Assembly (NCBI RefSeq): GCF_003597395.2
Contig: NC_133770.1
Span: 86,925,642-86,989,641 of the forward strand
Length of the DNA: 64,000 nt
Direction: 5' to 3'
Origin: Chelonoidis abingdonii
Lineage: Eukaryota; Chordata; Testudines; Testudinidae
The notes under the pieces are model-generated. The model was not told the DNA's origin. It did no database searches and saw only the letters and a program-made list of their open reading frames with translations. Of the stretch, positions 1 to 11,385 are shown one piece after another (position 1 is the first letter of the stretch; each line of letters starts with the position of its first letter). The translations under genes and the position numbers were made by a program.

Positions 1-1680
1 CACATTCTGCTTTGCTGCCTTTGTTCTTGAAAAGAGAGACAATAGTAGCGTCACGGAGGTCCTGTGGTATGTTTTCATCCTCCCAGATGCTGATGATCAT
101 GCTGTGCAACGCTGCTAGTGCTGCTGGACCTGCTGCTTTGTATCTCTCTGCTGGTATCCCATCTTTTCCAGGAGCTTTTCCTGAACTCATCTAGCTAACA
201 GCTCTCTTAATCTCATCTATAGTGGGCACAGAGTCAAGATCTATCAGAGCAAGTTGTTGTGGAATTTCATTGAGAACGTTATTATTCACAGTTGATGGTC
301 TATTGAGAAAGTTGCTAAAGTGTTCTTGCCATCTTTCATTGATGCCGTCTTTATCTTTAATCAGCGTTGTGTTGTCTGATGAGAGCAGTGGAGTGGTCCT
401 TAGTTTAGAAGGTCCATAGACAGTCTTAATAGCAATGAAGAACATCTTTGAGTTGTGGGTCTCAGCACAGTGCTTGATTTCTTTGGCTTTGCTCTCCCAC
501 CAGTTGTCTTGTATCTGACGGAGGTCTTTCTGTGTTTTGCTCTGAAGGTACTTGAAATGGTCCCGTTTGGAGACTAAGGAGGGATCATTCTGCCGTTCGA
601 TAAAGGCTTTTCTCTTTGCTTCCAGAGCTGAGCATATTTCTTCTTGGTTCTCATCAAACCAATCCTGATGTGTTCTTTTCTTTGGTCCAAGAGATGTTAT
701 TGCTATGTCAGTCATCATCTGCTTGAACTGGTCCCATTTTTCAGTTGCAGTTACCGATCAGTTGTCCGTGGGATGTCAGTTTGTCATCAAGATTCTTCTG
801 AAAGTTGTTGAAACATTGAGCATCCTTCAGTTTGGCTATGTTGAAAGTAAGTCGCACATCCTTAGGGCGTTTGTGCCGAGAGGGAGCGATGTAAAGTTGG
901 AGAGACGTCCTGACTAATCTGTGGTCTGTCCAGCGCTCTGCGCTTCGCATTACTCTGGTGATCATTACGTCTCGGATGTCTCACCTTCTGACAATGGCAT
1001 AATCTATCAGATGCCACTGTTTGGACCTAGGGTGCATCCACGTCGTTTTGTATTTATCCGCTTGTCAGAACGGAGTGTTGGTAATGGTCAGGTCATTTTC
1101 AGAACAAAGGCTCAAAAGGAGTAGTCCACTGCTGTTCATTTTGCCTACACTATGTGGCCCGGTTACTCCTTTCCAGTTCGCATTGTCAGCCCCGACTCGG
1201 GCGTTGAAATCTCCAAGTAGGAGTAGTTCGTCTGTTACAGGTGTGGCCTTGATCAGTCTGTCGAGATCTTCATAGAATTGTTCCTTTGAGTTGTCAGAGC
1301 ATGTTAAGAATGGGTGCATATGCACTAATGATGGTGGCATGACGTTTGGCATTTAGTGGGAAGCGTAGTTTCAGCAATCTTTCATTGATACCCACGGGAA
1401 GATCTGGGAGTTGATGCATCAATGAGGTTTTTATTGCCAGACCAACTCCATGTATTCTGTCCCCTGTCTCATCTTACCCTTCCAGGGGAAGGTGTAACCA
1501 CTTCATGGTTCGCTCAAGAAACCTTACCCAGGCAATCTTGTTTTGCTTAATGCTGCTATATCAATGTTGTAGCAGGCTAGTTCTCGAGCAATGAGAGCTG
1601 TCCTTCTCTCAGGTCTTGCAACAGCTTCTCGATCCATGAGGGTATGAACATTCTATACTGTAGGGGACTGCGGAAGACTG
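1..1680 (-). mobile_element. Non-LTR LINE, endonuclease and start of RT region (degenerate)
   Basis: Read on the minus strand, this is the 5' coding half of a non-LTR retrotransposon. An endonuclease-type frame at about 1,352-1,065 contains LLLGDFNARVG, the conserved block of AP-endonuclease-like LINE nucleases. It continues at 965-741 (WTDHRLVRTSLQLYIAP). A 175-codon open stretch at 718-191 has HQDWFDENQEEI and WWESKAKEIKHCAE, typical of the linker between endonuclease and reverse transcriptase in RTE/CFDP2-like elements. Near 1,650-1,550 the start of the endonuclease is recognisable but carries a stop. The RT would lie beyond the left edge. Frames are broken between blocks, so it is a dead copy. 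I cannot assign the clade from memory with confidence. Confidence 0.75.
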
Positions 1681-2075
1681 TGTCACGGCCTAGCTAGGGT
1701 GTCTTTGCTTTCTCGGCGGCCTTGTGAAAAGCCCCTGCTCGCTAAGTGGCCGGTCATTGTAGGACACAGCATGCCAGTTATAACTTGCTTTTAACTGGTT
1801 GAAACCAGTTTGTATGGCCTTAGGCCAAAGGACGGACATAACCTGTGGGAAGTCCCTTTTATCATATGTATGAGTTGCTTTTGTATTGTGTATATATAGC
1901 TGTATGCTCCCGGTCCGCCTTTGGACTGAAGCTGAGCTTTGGTGCTGGGTTCCCCGCCTAAGTGACAGCAACGCCCAGGGTCTCCGTTGCGGATGTGTCA
2001 CTTTACCTTCATTAAAGCCAAATAACTCACTGTGTGTGTGGGCCTCGTCCTTGCAGAGCACTCAGGCACGTAACA
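1681..2075 (+). mobile_element. Solo LTR inserted in the LINE
   Basis: This 395-bp block begins TGTCAC and ends GTAACA, a short inverted repeat of LTR type. It has a TATA-like stretch at 1,891-1,899 and an ATTAAA polyadenylation signal at 2,011-2,016 followed by a GT-rich tract. LINE sequence lies on both sides, so it interrupts that element. No matching LTR or internal coding sequence is seen, hence a solo LTR of endogenous retrovirus or LTR-transposon origin. I could not see an intact target duplication, so the edges are good to a few bases only. Confidence 0.6.
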
Positions 2076-2935
2076 CATACACCAATAGTAAGTTCTCAAA
2101 TTTTTCTTTTGGTTTCGGTCACAGATTGGGTTAAACTGCCAGCCACGGCTTGCTGGCCAGCTGTTGTAGGGCAGGCAATTTTTAGGCCACCTTTTCTAAG
2201 TCCCTGCCTTACTAGGGTGAGCTGTACTGTCCTAAAGAGGGCTGCTCAGACGCCTGGGATGCTGCTGGGCAACTCTGCTGCCCCAAGTACAGAGCTGGAC
2301 GACCACCTAGCCACAGGCCACCCACGTGCAGGATTGGGACTACGACTCCCAGTGGTAACCTCCACCTGTCGCTTTGCCCCTCCCCCATCACCACAGGACT
2401 TGGGTGGTATGATGATGTTTGATGATTTGCACAGTACCTGTGCGTGAAAGCTTTTTAAGCGGTAGAGCCGTTGCACAGGAGCAATCCCACTCTCGGCATT
2501 AGAAGCCAAACACCAATGGTACGAAAAATCGTCATGACTGGTAACTTCTTTGGTTGCAGTGGATGGCCTTGACGTCTTTTGTGCCTCGTCAAGCCCTTCG
2601 CTTTCCACAAAGCGTTGCAGAACCACCTTCTTAGCCGTTGGATCATAGTGATCTCTTTCACCCAGTCCGCCGGAGCTGGCATCACATGCGGGTAGGCATA
2701 TCCCTAATTCACTGAGGGTTTCAGTCCCATCAGTTACATTCACCTGGTTTGGCCGGTCTGTCGAAGCCGTTGCCCAGGGTGTGGCCACTGCACATGCTGC
2801 AGCTACCTGGAGCCACAGGCGAGAGCTGAGTGACAGGTGGGGACCAAAGTGGATGGACTACCCCCAAAGGGGTACGACAAGCCCCCCCCATCAGAGATAT
2901 TACTCCTCCTTGGGCACCCCATACACCGCAGTAAA
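2076..2935 (-). mobile_element. 5' leader of the same LINE, beyond the LTR
   Basis: GC-rich sequence to the right of the LTR that I read as the 5' untranslated and leader part of the minus-strand LINE at 1-1,680. The segment around 2,840-2,400 (minus strand) runs into the region before the LTR and is not ULK4-like. The 180-codon open frame at 2,788-2,246 shows no domain I recognise. The element appears to start near 2,935, where sequence becomes AT-rich intron. Assignment to the LINE rests on position, orientation and composition. Confidence 0.5.
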
Positions 2936-3281
2936 ATATATAGTTCCACAGTAAACCTCTGCCTAGTCTGTTTCAATTTAAGATTCAAATTGAATGAGAA
3001 CCTATTTTTTCTTATATTTCTTTTTTGTGTTTGAGTGACCTCTGGTGGATGTTTATACAACAAAAACAAACTGTTCTTTGAGGGTCACCTTGAATACTGA
3101 ACTTTGCAAACTTTTATCAAAAGGTACTGAACTCCTCAAACAAGTAACACAGGGACATTGTGCATACAGAAATTTAGAAGGGATGATTTTTTTCCCCTCT
3201 CAATGTGTGCTTGACTGTAACATTTGGAAAATGTGCCAGACTGACAACCTGCAGACTGAAATCCTCTATTCACCACATGCA

Positions 3282-3282
<1 letters not shown>

Positions 3283-3318
<36 letters not shown>
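3283..3318. repeat. (CA)18 microsatellite
   Basis: Thirty-six bases of uninterrupted CA dinucleotide repeat in ordinary intronic sequence. Likely to vary in length between individuals. Confidence 0.98.
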
Positions 3319-3321
<3 letters not shown>

Positions 3322-6209
3322 AAAGACTGAGAATATTATCCCTATCCTGAAGAGACTATTTCTAAGAGCAAGGGCTTGATCCTGTTCTTATTCAAGCCAA
3401 TAAAAAAGCCCACATTGACTTTAACCACGTGGATTCAAGCCCTTAAGACCCTGGCCTCTCAGCAAAGATTGTCAAAACAAGTACTAACCAGGGCCACCAG
3501 TGTTAGGTTCTGTGATGTGGATAATCATTCTCTGGGAACTGGACTGAGACCAGTCACTTCACATTAGGCATAGTTTAGATCCCCCAAGATGTTCTGGCTG
3601 GCTTCAGCCTGTTGTGACACCCCAGCATGCAACTTGCTTCATAAAGACAGCTATCTCAGAGTTCTAACTGAAGCATTAACTGGCTCATACGGAGACAAGG
3701 GGCATTATTTTTTAATACAATTCAGAGTGCAATTTTGAAAGGATTATTTTTAATATCTCAAGGGCATAGAATTATCATCAAACACCTCAAAACTGTGCCT
3801 TATGCTTCAGAAAACATCACTCAACCACAGCATGAATTTGTGGTTACATCTGAACCACAGAGCCCTGCCAGTATGTGCACTCAGTTCACATGGTATCAGC
3901 GTAGGAGCTAGCCAATGTCAGTTTGAGGAAAATAAACCAAAAATTCTCAGTATTAAAAAATATATTTTAAAAGTTAGTGGTATTTATGTTCTTCAAAGTC
4001 AGACTATCCAGACCTGACACTGTTGTGATGACTCAATAGGCACCACAGCAGGCACCACTTAGAGCTCTGCAGGTCTAAAGATCTCACAGCTCTCTCCTAC
4101 TCTTCCTCTACTGAGCCAACCTTACTTTGGAAAGTCAACCAGTTCTTCATACAGTTTAAAATGATTTTAAAATGTATATATTTACAGATTACTTGAAGAC
4201 ATCAAAATGTTTGCACTGGATTCTGCCAGGATGGGTCAACTGTCTGGTCTCACAATATGTTTATTAAAGCTGAACAATACTTTTAATCTGTAGGCTACTG
4301 AAAATAAAATTCTTCTTTGGAAAAAATTTATTTAGAATAAACTATCATTAGGGCTAGAGTAGCTAACATCTTATGAACAATCTTGTACATACAATCTGGA
4401 GATAAATGTTCACATAGTACACATTTTCCCAGCTAGTCCACCAGAAACATTAAAAATTATCTGATCCAGATACCAGATGGCTCTGGAAATGACAATGACA
4501 ATAGTTCTTCAGTTTGAATGTGCCCCAAATAAGTGTTTGGCTCCAGGACAAACTACTGAATGGTTGCTGTTTGGAATTCATCCATACTCTCAAATCTATG
4601 GGCTTTTTGAATTTATATGGAAGATCACTAGAATGGGACATAGTCTGGACAAAAGGTAGTATTAGCTCAGTGCAACAACTGTTCAATTTCTTCTTTTAAA
4701 ACCGCTTAATGGAAGTATGTTTCATGAGTGTTTGTTATTCCACACTTTAGATGGGATAACATATTTGCTATACTAATTTGATGGGACATGGCTAGCCATA
4801 TGTGCTTTCATTATTAATCTATTGGATGTAAAGATTTCCTAGGCAAATACCTGAAACCAAAAACTGTACGTGTATCTTGGAACTATCCTTTAATGTCTCT
4901 GGTTTCATTAAAATAATATCAGAAAACATTGCCATATCAGAGAAAAGTTAAAAGTGACACTGACATTGCAACCTGGAATTCAGGTATAATGCAGCTGGTA
5001 ACAGTGCAAGCTTTTGAAATAATCTAGAGACTTTCTCCTATTTCTGATGTGTTATTTTACAAAAATATTGCCAGGAATTGTGGAATAAGATTCCAAATTA
5101 CCCAGCAGAATTCTCATCTTTCTCAGAAGACAAACATGTCACAAAATGCTGTATCAAGATAATTATTATAGATAATAATGAAATGATTAGGCAAAATGTT
5201 CTGTATGGTGCATCCAGAAGAAGGCACCTGAAATAAAAAAAATAAACTATGAAAACTGTAGTGCTAGATATGTAGTTAGCTATTGATTAACCAATGACTG
5301 TGTATGCCTAAAGGTGCTAAAACTCTCTCCTGACACCAGATCTGTATAATGTGGATGTGTATTTGTGTTAGGAGAAATTTTAGCAGCTGTGCTGTTCATG
5401 TGCTAATGTCCACTGAATAATAAGAGCTATGCATGAAAATCTCTTCAGTTGTTGAATTTCACTGTTTTTGTAGAAATCACATCAACCTTAAAACACTTTA
5501 GATAAACATGAATGATAAAACTCCTGAACTTGGTGGGAGCCAATGTACATGTGTCATATGCAAATAGTAAAATTAGAATGAAATGTATGTGTTTAACCAG
5601 TCTTCTGATTAAGTCATGTCAGCTATCCATCAGTATGTAAAAATTTATAAAGGATTCAAAAATGTAGATAGTAGGGAATAAAAACATTTGTTTGTTCTCC
5701 GTACTAAATGATTTTCCCTTGCAATATTATGTTCTGGGACAGGTGGTGGTGGTGGACTGGCAAACTGAGTCCCATCCCTCCATCCTTTTTCCGGAATTTA
5801 GTTATCAAATTTATTTTGTTTTCTTTAAAACAATAGTAATAATAATCACCTTTGAGGATAACTGACTCTACAGAAATCCATCGTATACTTTCATATTATT
5901 CCAAACTTCAGTAAAGTAGTGTTGTGATAGCCTAGTAACAAATACCTGCAAAACTGAGCTTATGAAAAAGGCTGTAAATATTGCAGTTCTGCCAAAATAT
6001 ATTTGGAACAACCACAAATATAGCATAAATATATTACAACATGGAAGTATACATTTAGCTAATAGGATGCACTATGTGTCCATTTTCACATTTGGTGGGG
6101 GAAATAAAGCAGAGTTCAATAAAAGCTGTGAAAATTTCTAAGTTTGCAAATAAAAATATCAATAGTCTTCTGAATTTTTGGCAACTTAAATAATCAAAAG
6201 GTAAGTTAC
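3319..6209. other. AT-rich intronic sequence, no gene seen
   Basis: This lies 3' of the last ULK4 exon I could place (6,210-6,288), so it should be ULK4 intron on the minus strand. I searched it by eye for the next ULK4 exon, starting at the residues after the VPVTE end of that exon, and found none. Short open frames here have no recognisable domain. No clear mobile element is visible. Confidence 0.6.
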
Positions 6210-6288
6210 CTCAGTAACAGGTACATTTTCTTTAAGTTCAGTTGTATGCAATGCCAGTAAGGCAATCACTCTGGCTACTTTGGCACGT
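6210..6288 (-). CDS. ULK4: ULK4 coding exon (ARM/HEAT-like region), last one in window
   Basis: The minus strand reads RAKVARVIALLALHTTEL and continues to VPVTE, matching the helical-repeat region of vertebrate ULK4. The exon is preceded by an AG acceptor (plus-strand CTG at 6,289-6,291) and followed by a GTAAC donor (6,205-6,209). It is 79 nt: one base completing an Ile codon from the preceding exon plus 26 codons. Together with the two exons upstream it begins the armadillo/HEAT-like scaffold of ULK4. The remaining exons are outside the window to the left. Confidence 0.92.
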
Positions 6289-6889
6289 CTGTGAATTAAA
6301 TACATTTGTTAGCTTCATGAAAAGAAAAAAAAAAACAAGTTCAAGATCCTACTTTATTTATAATGGTGTATTGTACAGAGTATACAGTGCTAAGTGTATG
6401 CCGTTCTGAAGCACAATTTTACAGTAGCAAAAACCCAGAATTTTTTCTTAGACACTTTATCCATTGACCTTAAAAACTGCATTTTATTTCAGTAGCTCAA
6501 TCGATTATGACTTAGGCAATTACCTGTGCAAAATATAATGATTCTCCCCTTCATACAATAAAGCGTATGTTAGTATGAATATTATCTAAATTATTCATTA
6601 ATCACACTCATCTACATTTGTTGAACATACAGAAAAGCCATAAGTCACTTTAAATTTTTGACTCCAGTTATCAAAATAGATTCCACTGCCAGAAATGAAG
6701 AGCATGTCAGAAAACTACCTTGTCAATTTTAAAGGAATAAAAAATATCAAGCTTTCTATAAAATAACCAGCAGAGGGCATTATTCCATTATAATTATTGA
6801 CAAGTTTGCTTCACGTTTGCTGTCATTATGGATATTATACTTAGTTATGGGAGAGGTCAGTTTGTTTGGGGATTTTTAATACACTACAT

Positions 6890-7197
6890 CAGTGGTCCCC
6901 AACTTTTTCGTCTAGCGGGCGCCAGATGAAGGACCATGGTGGCGGTGGAGCATCCGCCGCAATGCCGCCGAAATTCTGTGGCATTTCGGCAGCGACGCCT
7001 CTTGATGACGTCGCTTGTCGGTGGCAAGCGACGTCATCGAGAGGCGTCACCACCGAAATGCCACGGCGACGCTTCTCAATGACGTTGCTTGTCAGTGGCA
7101 AGCAGCATCATGGAGAGGCATTTTGGCGGATGCTCCACCGCCGGCCAGGACGCATGCGCATTTAGATGTCCCCATGGGCACTGCGTTGGGGACCCCG
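6890..7197. mobile_element. Non-autonomous hAT element with internal hairpins
   Basis: A 308-bp GC-rich element flanked by perfect 8-bp target duplications, cactacat at 6,882-6,889 and 7,198-7,205, the hAT hallmark. Its ends carry imperfect inverted repeats around GGTCCCCAAC / GTTGGGGACC. The interior holds three copies of a unit containing GACGTCGCTTGTC-like sequence. Two are arranged as a nearly perfect hairpin (about 6,995-7,050) and a third, diverged copy follows (7,068-7,125). It has no coding capacity; the open frames across it are by-products of its GC content. Confidence 0.9.
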
Positions 7198-7666
7198 CAC
7201 TACATCATAAACTACATTATAGAATTTGTAGATGTAATTTCAGATCCTTTATTTATTCTACTCAGTTTTGCATATTAGTGTTGAGAAAAAAATTATTTTC
7301 CTGAATAAATCTAACAGCATATCCAATTTCTAAAGAAATGGAGAAAGATATTAAGTTATTCTTCCCTTATCTAAATATCATTAATTAAATCGAATGAAGC
7401 AACTCTTAGAATACATTTATTCATTAATTTTAAAAATAAGTAAAATCACCAAGTTAAAACTGGTAGTGGCTACAATGTAATGGATCTTATTTGGCTTGAG
7501 GTACTGAAGAAACTCAAATCACTACACATACCACTATATTGTATAATGTCTGTGGTCATTCCTCTTTCAAACTAAACCACAGCAGATGCTTAAGTATGCC
7601 CTGTAAAATATTCAGCAACAATCAGCATTTGAATAAATTATTTGTAAGACGTTGTTTGTTACTTAC

Positions 7667-7713
7667 ATATCCCAATTTGGAGCTGCCCGCAACTGTTGTA
7701 TTAACAATGGGAA
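7667..7713 (-). CDS. ULK4: ULK4 coding exon, 47 nt
   Basis: A short exon reading FPLLIQQLRAAPNWD plus two bases of the next Ile codon on the minus strand. It matches the ULK4 block that follows the ATRL segment. It has a TAG acceptor (plus-strand CTA at 7,714-7,716) and a strong GTAAGT donor (7,661-7,666). It starts in phase 0 and ends in phase 2, fitting the exons on both sides exactly. Confidence 0.9.
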
Positions 7714-9090
7714 CTAGAATAAGGAGTAGATAAATATGCATTTTTATTTCTCAGAAATTCCCTGTTCATGTATGAAAATAAAGGTATAAGTCTTATGAAA
7801 AATATCTATTCAGTTTTTTTAAAATGTCTATTTTGTACTCTGACTACAAAAGACCTTGGGTGCTGTTCAAAACCCATTGATTCAAAAAGGATGTACTGAC
7901 AGTTTGGAAAAATCTTCAAATTTTATGTTCCTCGTGTTTAAAAATAAAAATTGAAGCTTTGCTTAAAAATATATTCCCAGATAAAAAATAAATATATACT
8001 AGGAAACTTGTGATTGCCAACATACACACAAAGGTAAACAGACTAGTGACAAAAATTTGAAAAGGCTATTCATCTCAACTAAACAAACTAACTGATCAGC
8101 CTACAAATTCTCTATTACTCTGCAATACAATTGTTTTGGCTAATATCAAGTCTAGTATCAACTAAGTATTCAACATACCATCTGGCAGGACTGTTTCCCT
8201 CCCTCTCACAGACTTTATGATCTAATATGTCTGTCTCCAACTGTTATGATCTTATTTTGTCTAATGCATGTGTGGGGAAAACTCTGCCCTTATTACTCCA
8301 CTATAATTGCAATTAATTTATTGAAGGCAGAATTTGACTTCAGTAGAGTTAGTGGCACACAAGTAAATAAGGGGAAATCAGGCCATGATTGAAATTGGCC
8401 TTCAGTCAAAGAAAATAAACTCAAGGGGAAAAAAACTCAAAATTCAAAGCTATAAGCTAATAATATAACAAGCTGCCTTTTAAAATAATAATTCTGAGTG
8501 TGTGTAGATTACTTCCATAGTTAAAATACAAAGAAGGGAAGTGCAAGTTTTTGCTATTTTTGCATACCCAAGACTGAAAAATGAATTAAGCCACCACCCA
8601 GAGACCAGCAAAACTAATTGCCACATACAGTTTGTTTCCTTATTGGTTGTACATGCTTTAGAAAACATGTTTACCATCTATAAAAGGTATGCTTAAGGAG
8701 GATTGTCTAACATTTTCATATGAACATTTTTCTTCCAAAAGCAATTCTCTGTGTTACAGCTTTTATAAATAACAATTTATAGCATCTTATAACATTTCGA
8801 GGTGCTATTAATGCTGGAGTCTAAGTAATTATTTCATTAACTCTATTAATGTAGTGACCCATAAAAATTCATCTTGAGTCTAAATGACAGACAATGCTCC
8901 ATAACTTCTTTTCAAGAAACCTAATTGGTACATTTCATTGCTTTGTCCTTAATTGGCTGTACTGCATGCATCTTTATACCAACAGTTTCTTAAAATAGAA
9001 GTAAAGGGCACCATTGCTAAAGGCAGCTGACTTTTGCTGCAATGGCTGGTATGTGAACTATGTTGACTCTCCGGGAGCCTTACTACTTAC

Positions 9091-9272
9091 CAGCTGTGAG
9101 CTGATTAACCTGGTTGCTACTTCCTTGTGGCCAGCCACAGTGCACAAATAGCATAGCAAATTCAGTTTAGCTCGTGTTGCCGCTGTGTTCTTCTCAATGG
9201 AGTCAATCAGTGAGCACATTTGTTGCAAAAAGTCATTCCAGTCCATTTCTTTCAGAGACGATAGCTTCTCAG
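9091..9272 (-). CDS. ULK4: ULK4 coding exon, start of helical-repeat region
   Basis: A 182-nt exon on the minus strand reading EKLSSLKEMDWNDFLQQMCS through AKLNLLCYLCTVAGHKEVAT to SSQL. It matches vertebrate ULK4 just after the kinase-linker region, where helical repeats begin. The acceptor is preceded by a T-rich tract and TACAG (intron side starts at 9,273). The donor is GTAAG at 9,086-9,090. It starts two bases into a codon, so the missing upstream exon must have a length of 3n+1. Confidence 0.95.
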
Positions 9273-10030
9273 CTGTACACAAAAAATGTCAGCAGCTGTT
9301 TAAAGATTATGAATTGCCATCTTTGATTTTACTTTTAAATACTAAAATATAGTTCTGTCCACATGAACTAAAGTAATTTTAAAACTTTTGGATACAATCA
9401 CGTTTGATATTTACAACAATATTAAGGCAAAGAATTTAACTATTTTATTAGAATACAATTATGAGAATTATCAAAAAGACCAAGAGAAAAAAGGGGGTAC
9501 AACACATAACAGATGACGATAAGTATACAAAACTATTTTCAAAGAGCAAAATCCATTAGGTTCTTATTCACAGTTTTGATTTGGTCCTTGCTTAGGTAAA
9601 CCCACACTGCCTTCCCATGGATTAAAGGAAGTAATATTGTCCTCATTCATTCTTTAGTTTTTAATCAGATGTCGTCAATGGGAGTTTGCCAGAGCAACGA
9701 TAAAGCAAAAATTAAGTAAAAGCCTAAGGAATTTGCTCAGAATCACAACTTATTTGAAGCATGTGTGCAGGTCTGTATCCGCTTAAACAGTTGTAGCTTC
9801 AGGGCTTAAGTGACTTAAACAAGAGAGTCAGATCCCAGCTGGGATAAGAATTAATTTCAAGACTCCCAATCCATTACTCGCAACATGTCTACAAGGAAAG
9901 CCATAAAAATTCAATCAATCCATAGAGCTAAGTAATCCTGTCCATTCCTTCTTGCACCTCTAAAAAAAATTTTTTTAACAAACAGTATCCAGACATTTTC
10001 CTAGTGAATGTGTTCATTGTTCTTGGCGAT
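9273..10030. other. ULK4 intron, no other feature seen
   Basis: AT-rich intron sequence between the exon at 9,091-9,272 and the hAT-type element at 10,039. I looked here for the missing ULK4 exon, expected to match the IMKQPPVKFD block of mammalian ULK4, and did not find it. No repeats recognised. Confidence 0.5.
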
Positions 10031-10038
10031 ATTTAAGG

Positions 10039-11377
10039 CAGGCCTGCACAACATGCAGCCCACATGGGCTCACTGTGCGGCCCACAGGCAAGCAGCGGGG
10101 TGGGGCTGCTGGGTTCACCCCCTGCACAGGGGGGACCCCACCTCACAGCCCCACCACGCTCCAACTGCCCTAACGGACAGAAGTACACGTCTCCATCTCC
10201 CGCTCCCCCCGCCTGGTGTACAGCGTGTGCGTCACTTCCGGGCCTGCCGCCGAACGAGGGGAGGGGTTCCTGGCCTGGGCTCAAACTGCAGCTGGGGGTG
10301 GGGCGGGACTGGGCCGAGACTCCCCCCAACCCCTCCCTTTGTGCTGGTTGCTCCCAGGGCGGCCTCCGTAGCGATGGGGGGCAGTGACGTAACAAGGGCG
10401 AGGGGCACAGAAAGTGGTGGAGGGAAAAAAAAAAGCCGCTGGCCCGGAGATATTTATAACCTGGGTGATCTCCCCCCAACCCCACCTACCGCCACCACCA
10501 CCCCGCATCTCCCCTGAGTGTCCCCCAGCCCCGACTTGCTCCCCCTGCACCTTCCTGGTCCCAAGCAGAGAGTCCCTATCTCTCCTCTGCAGCCCCATGC
10601 TGCCTCCCTGCAGCAACTGCTGCTGCAGGGTCCTAGTGCCCCCTCTTCCCATTTCAATGCCAGGGCAGACTGACTCTGACCCTTTCATTTTCCAGTGGGC
10701 CCCTCCAGCAGCACAACCCCCGCAGTCACCGCTCCTGCCCCACGCTTGACAAGGAGGCACCCTCATCCCTGACCCTCAGAGAGGCTACAGTCAGGGGCAA
10801 CAGCAGGGGAGGAGGCGCAGGCAGCACCACCCGACACCCACCATGTGGGAGGCGAGGAAGATTCCTGGACCTGAGAGGGGCCCTAGAAGCACATGTGGTG
10901 ACAGTGGTGGGGGTGAGTGTGCTGCTGGGGGAGCAGGAAAGGGGGTCTCCTCCCCCAGAGCTTGCTGCTGCTGGCAGGGAAAGGGCTGGGGGTAGTCCTC
11001 CTCTCTGTCCCCTGTCCGGAGCAGCCTGCCTACACCCCAAACTCACCCCCAGCCCTGCCCCACCCCAGAACCCAGACCCCCAGCCAGAGCTTTCACCCCC
11101 CTCACTGCACCTTCAACCTTCCACCCTAGTCCTGAGCCTCTCCAACACCCCAAACACCTTACCCCTAGTCCCAGCCAGAGCCCTCACCCCCCACATTCCT
11201 ACTCTCGCCCTCAGCCCCTCCCACATCCCAAACCTTCCTTTTCACCAGAGCTGGGGAAGGAGGGTTTGTTTCCATGGGGCAGGCACCACTGGAGGTGGTG
11301 GGGGGGGGATGTTCGGCCCTCAGCTGTTTTCTTTGGAGTAATATGGTCCTCGCCGCTTTACGAGTTGTGCAGGCCTG
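10039..11377. mobile_element. 1.3-kb GC-rich hAT-type element
   Basis: Terminal inverted repeats CAGGCCTGCACAAC at 10,039 and its complement at the right end (11,364-11,377) enclose 1,339 bp of C-rich DNA. It is flanked by perfect 8-bp duplications, atttaagg at 10,031-10,038 and 11,378-11,385. This strongly supports hAT-type transposition. No transposase is visible; the long open frames on both strands (for example 10,008-10,517 and 10,895-11,341) result from skewed composition. A related element lies at 20,780-22,370. Confidence 0.88.
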
Positions 11378-11385
11378 ATTTAAGG

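Noticed and set aside
3283..3318. A CRISPR-like or regulatory repeat
   Set aside because: It is a simple CA dinucleotide run, as is 26,591-26,628. No spacer-repeat array exists in this eukaryotic sequence.
10008..11341. Several overlapping open frames of 100-170 codons on both strands
   Set aside because: They lie within a hAT-type element with clear ends, have low-complexity Pro/Ser/Gly composition and occur in all frames; no transposase motif is present.
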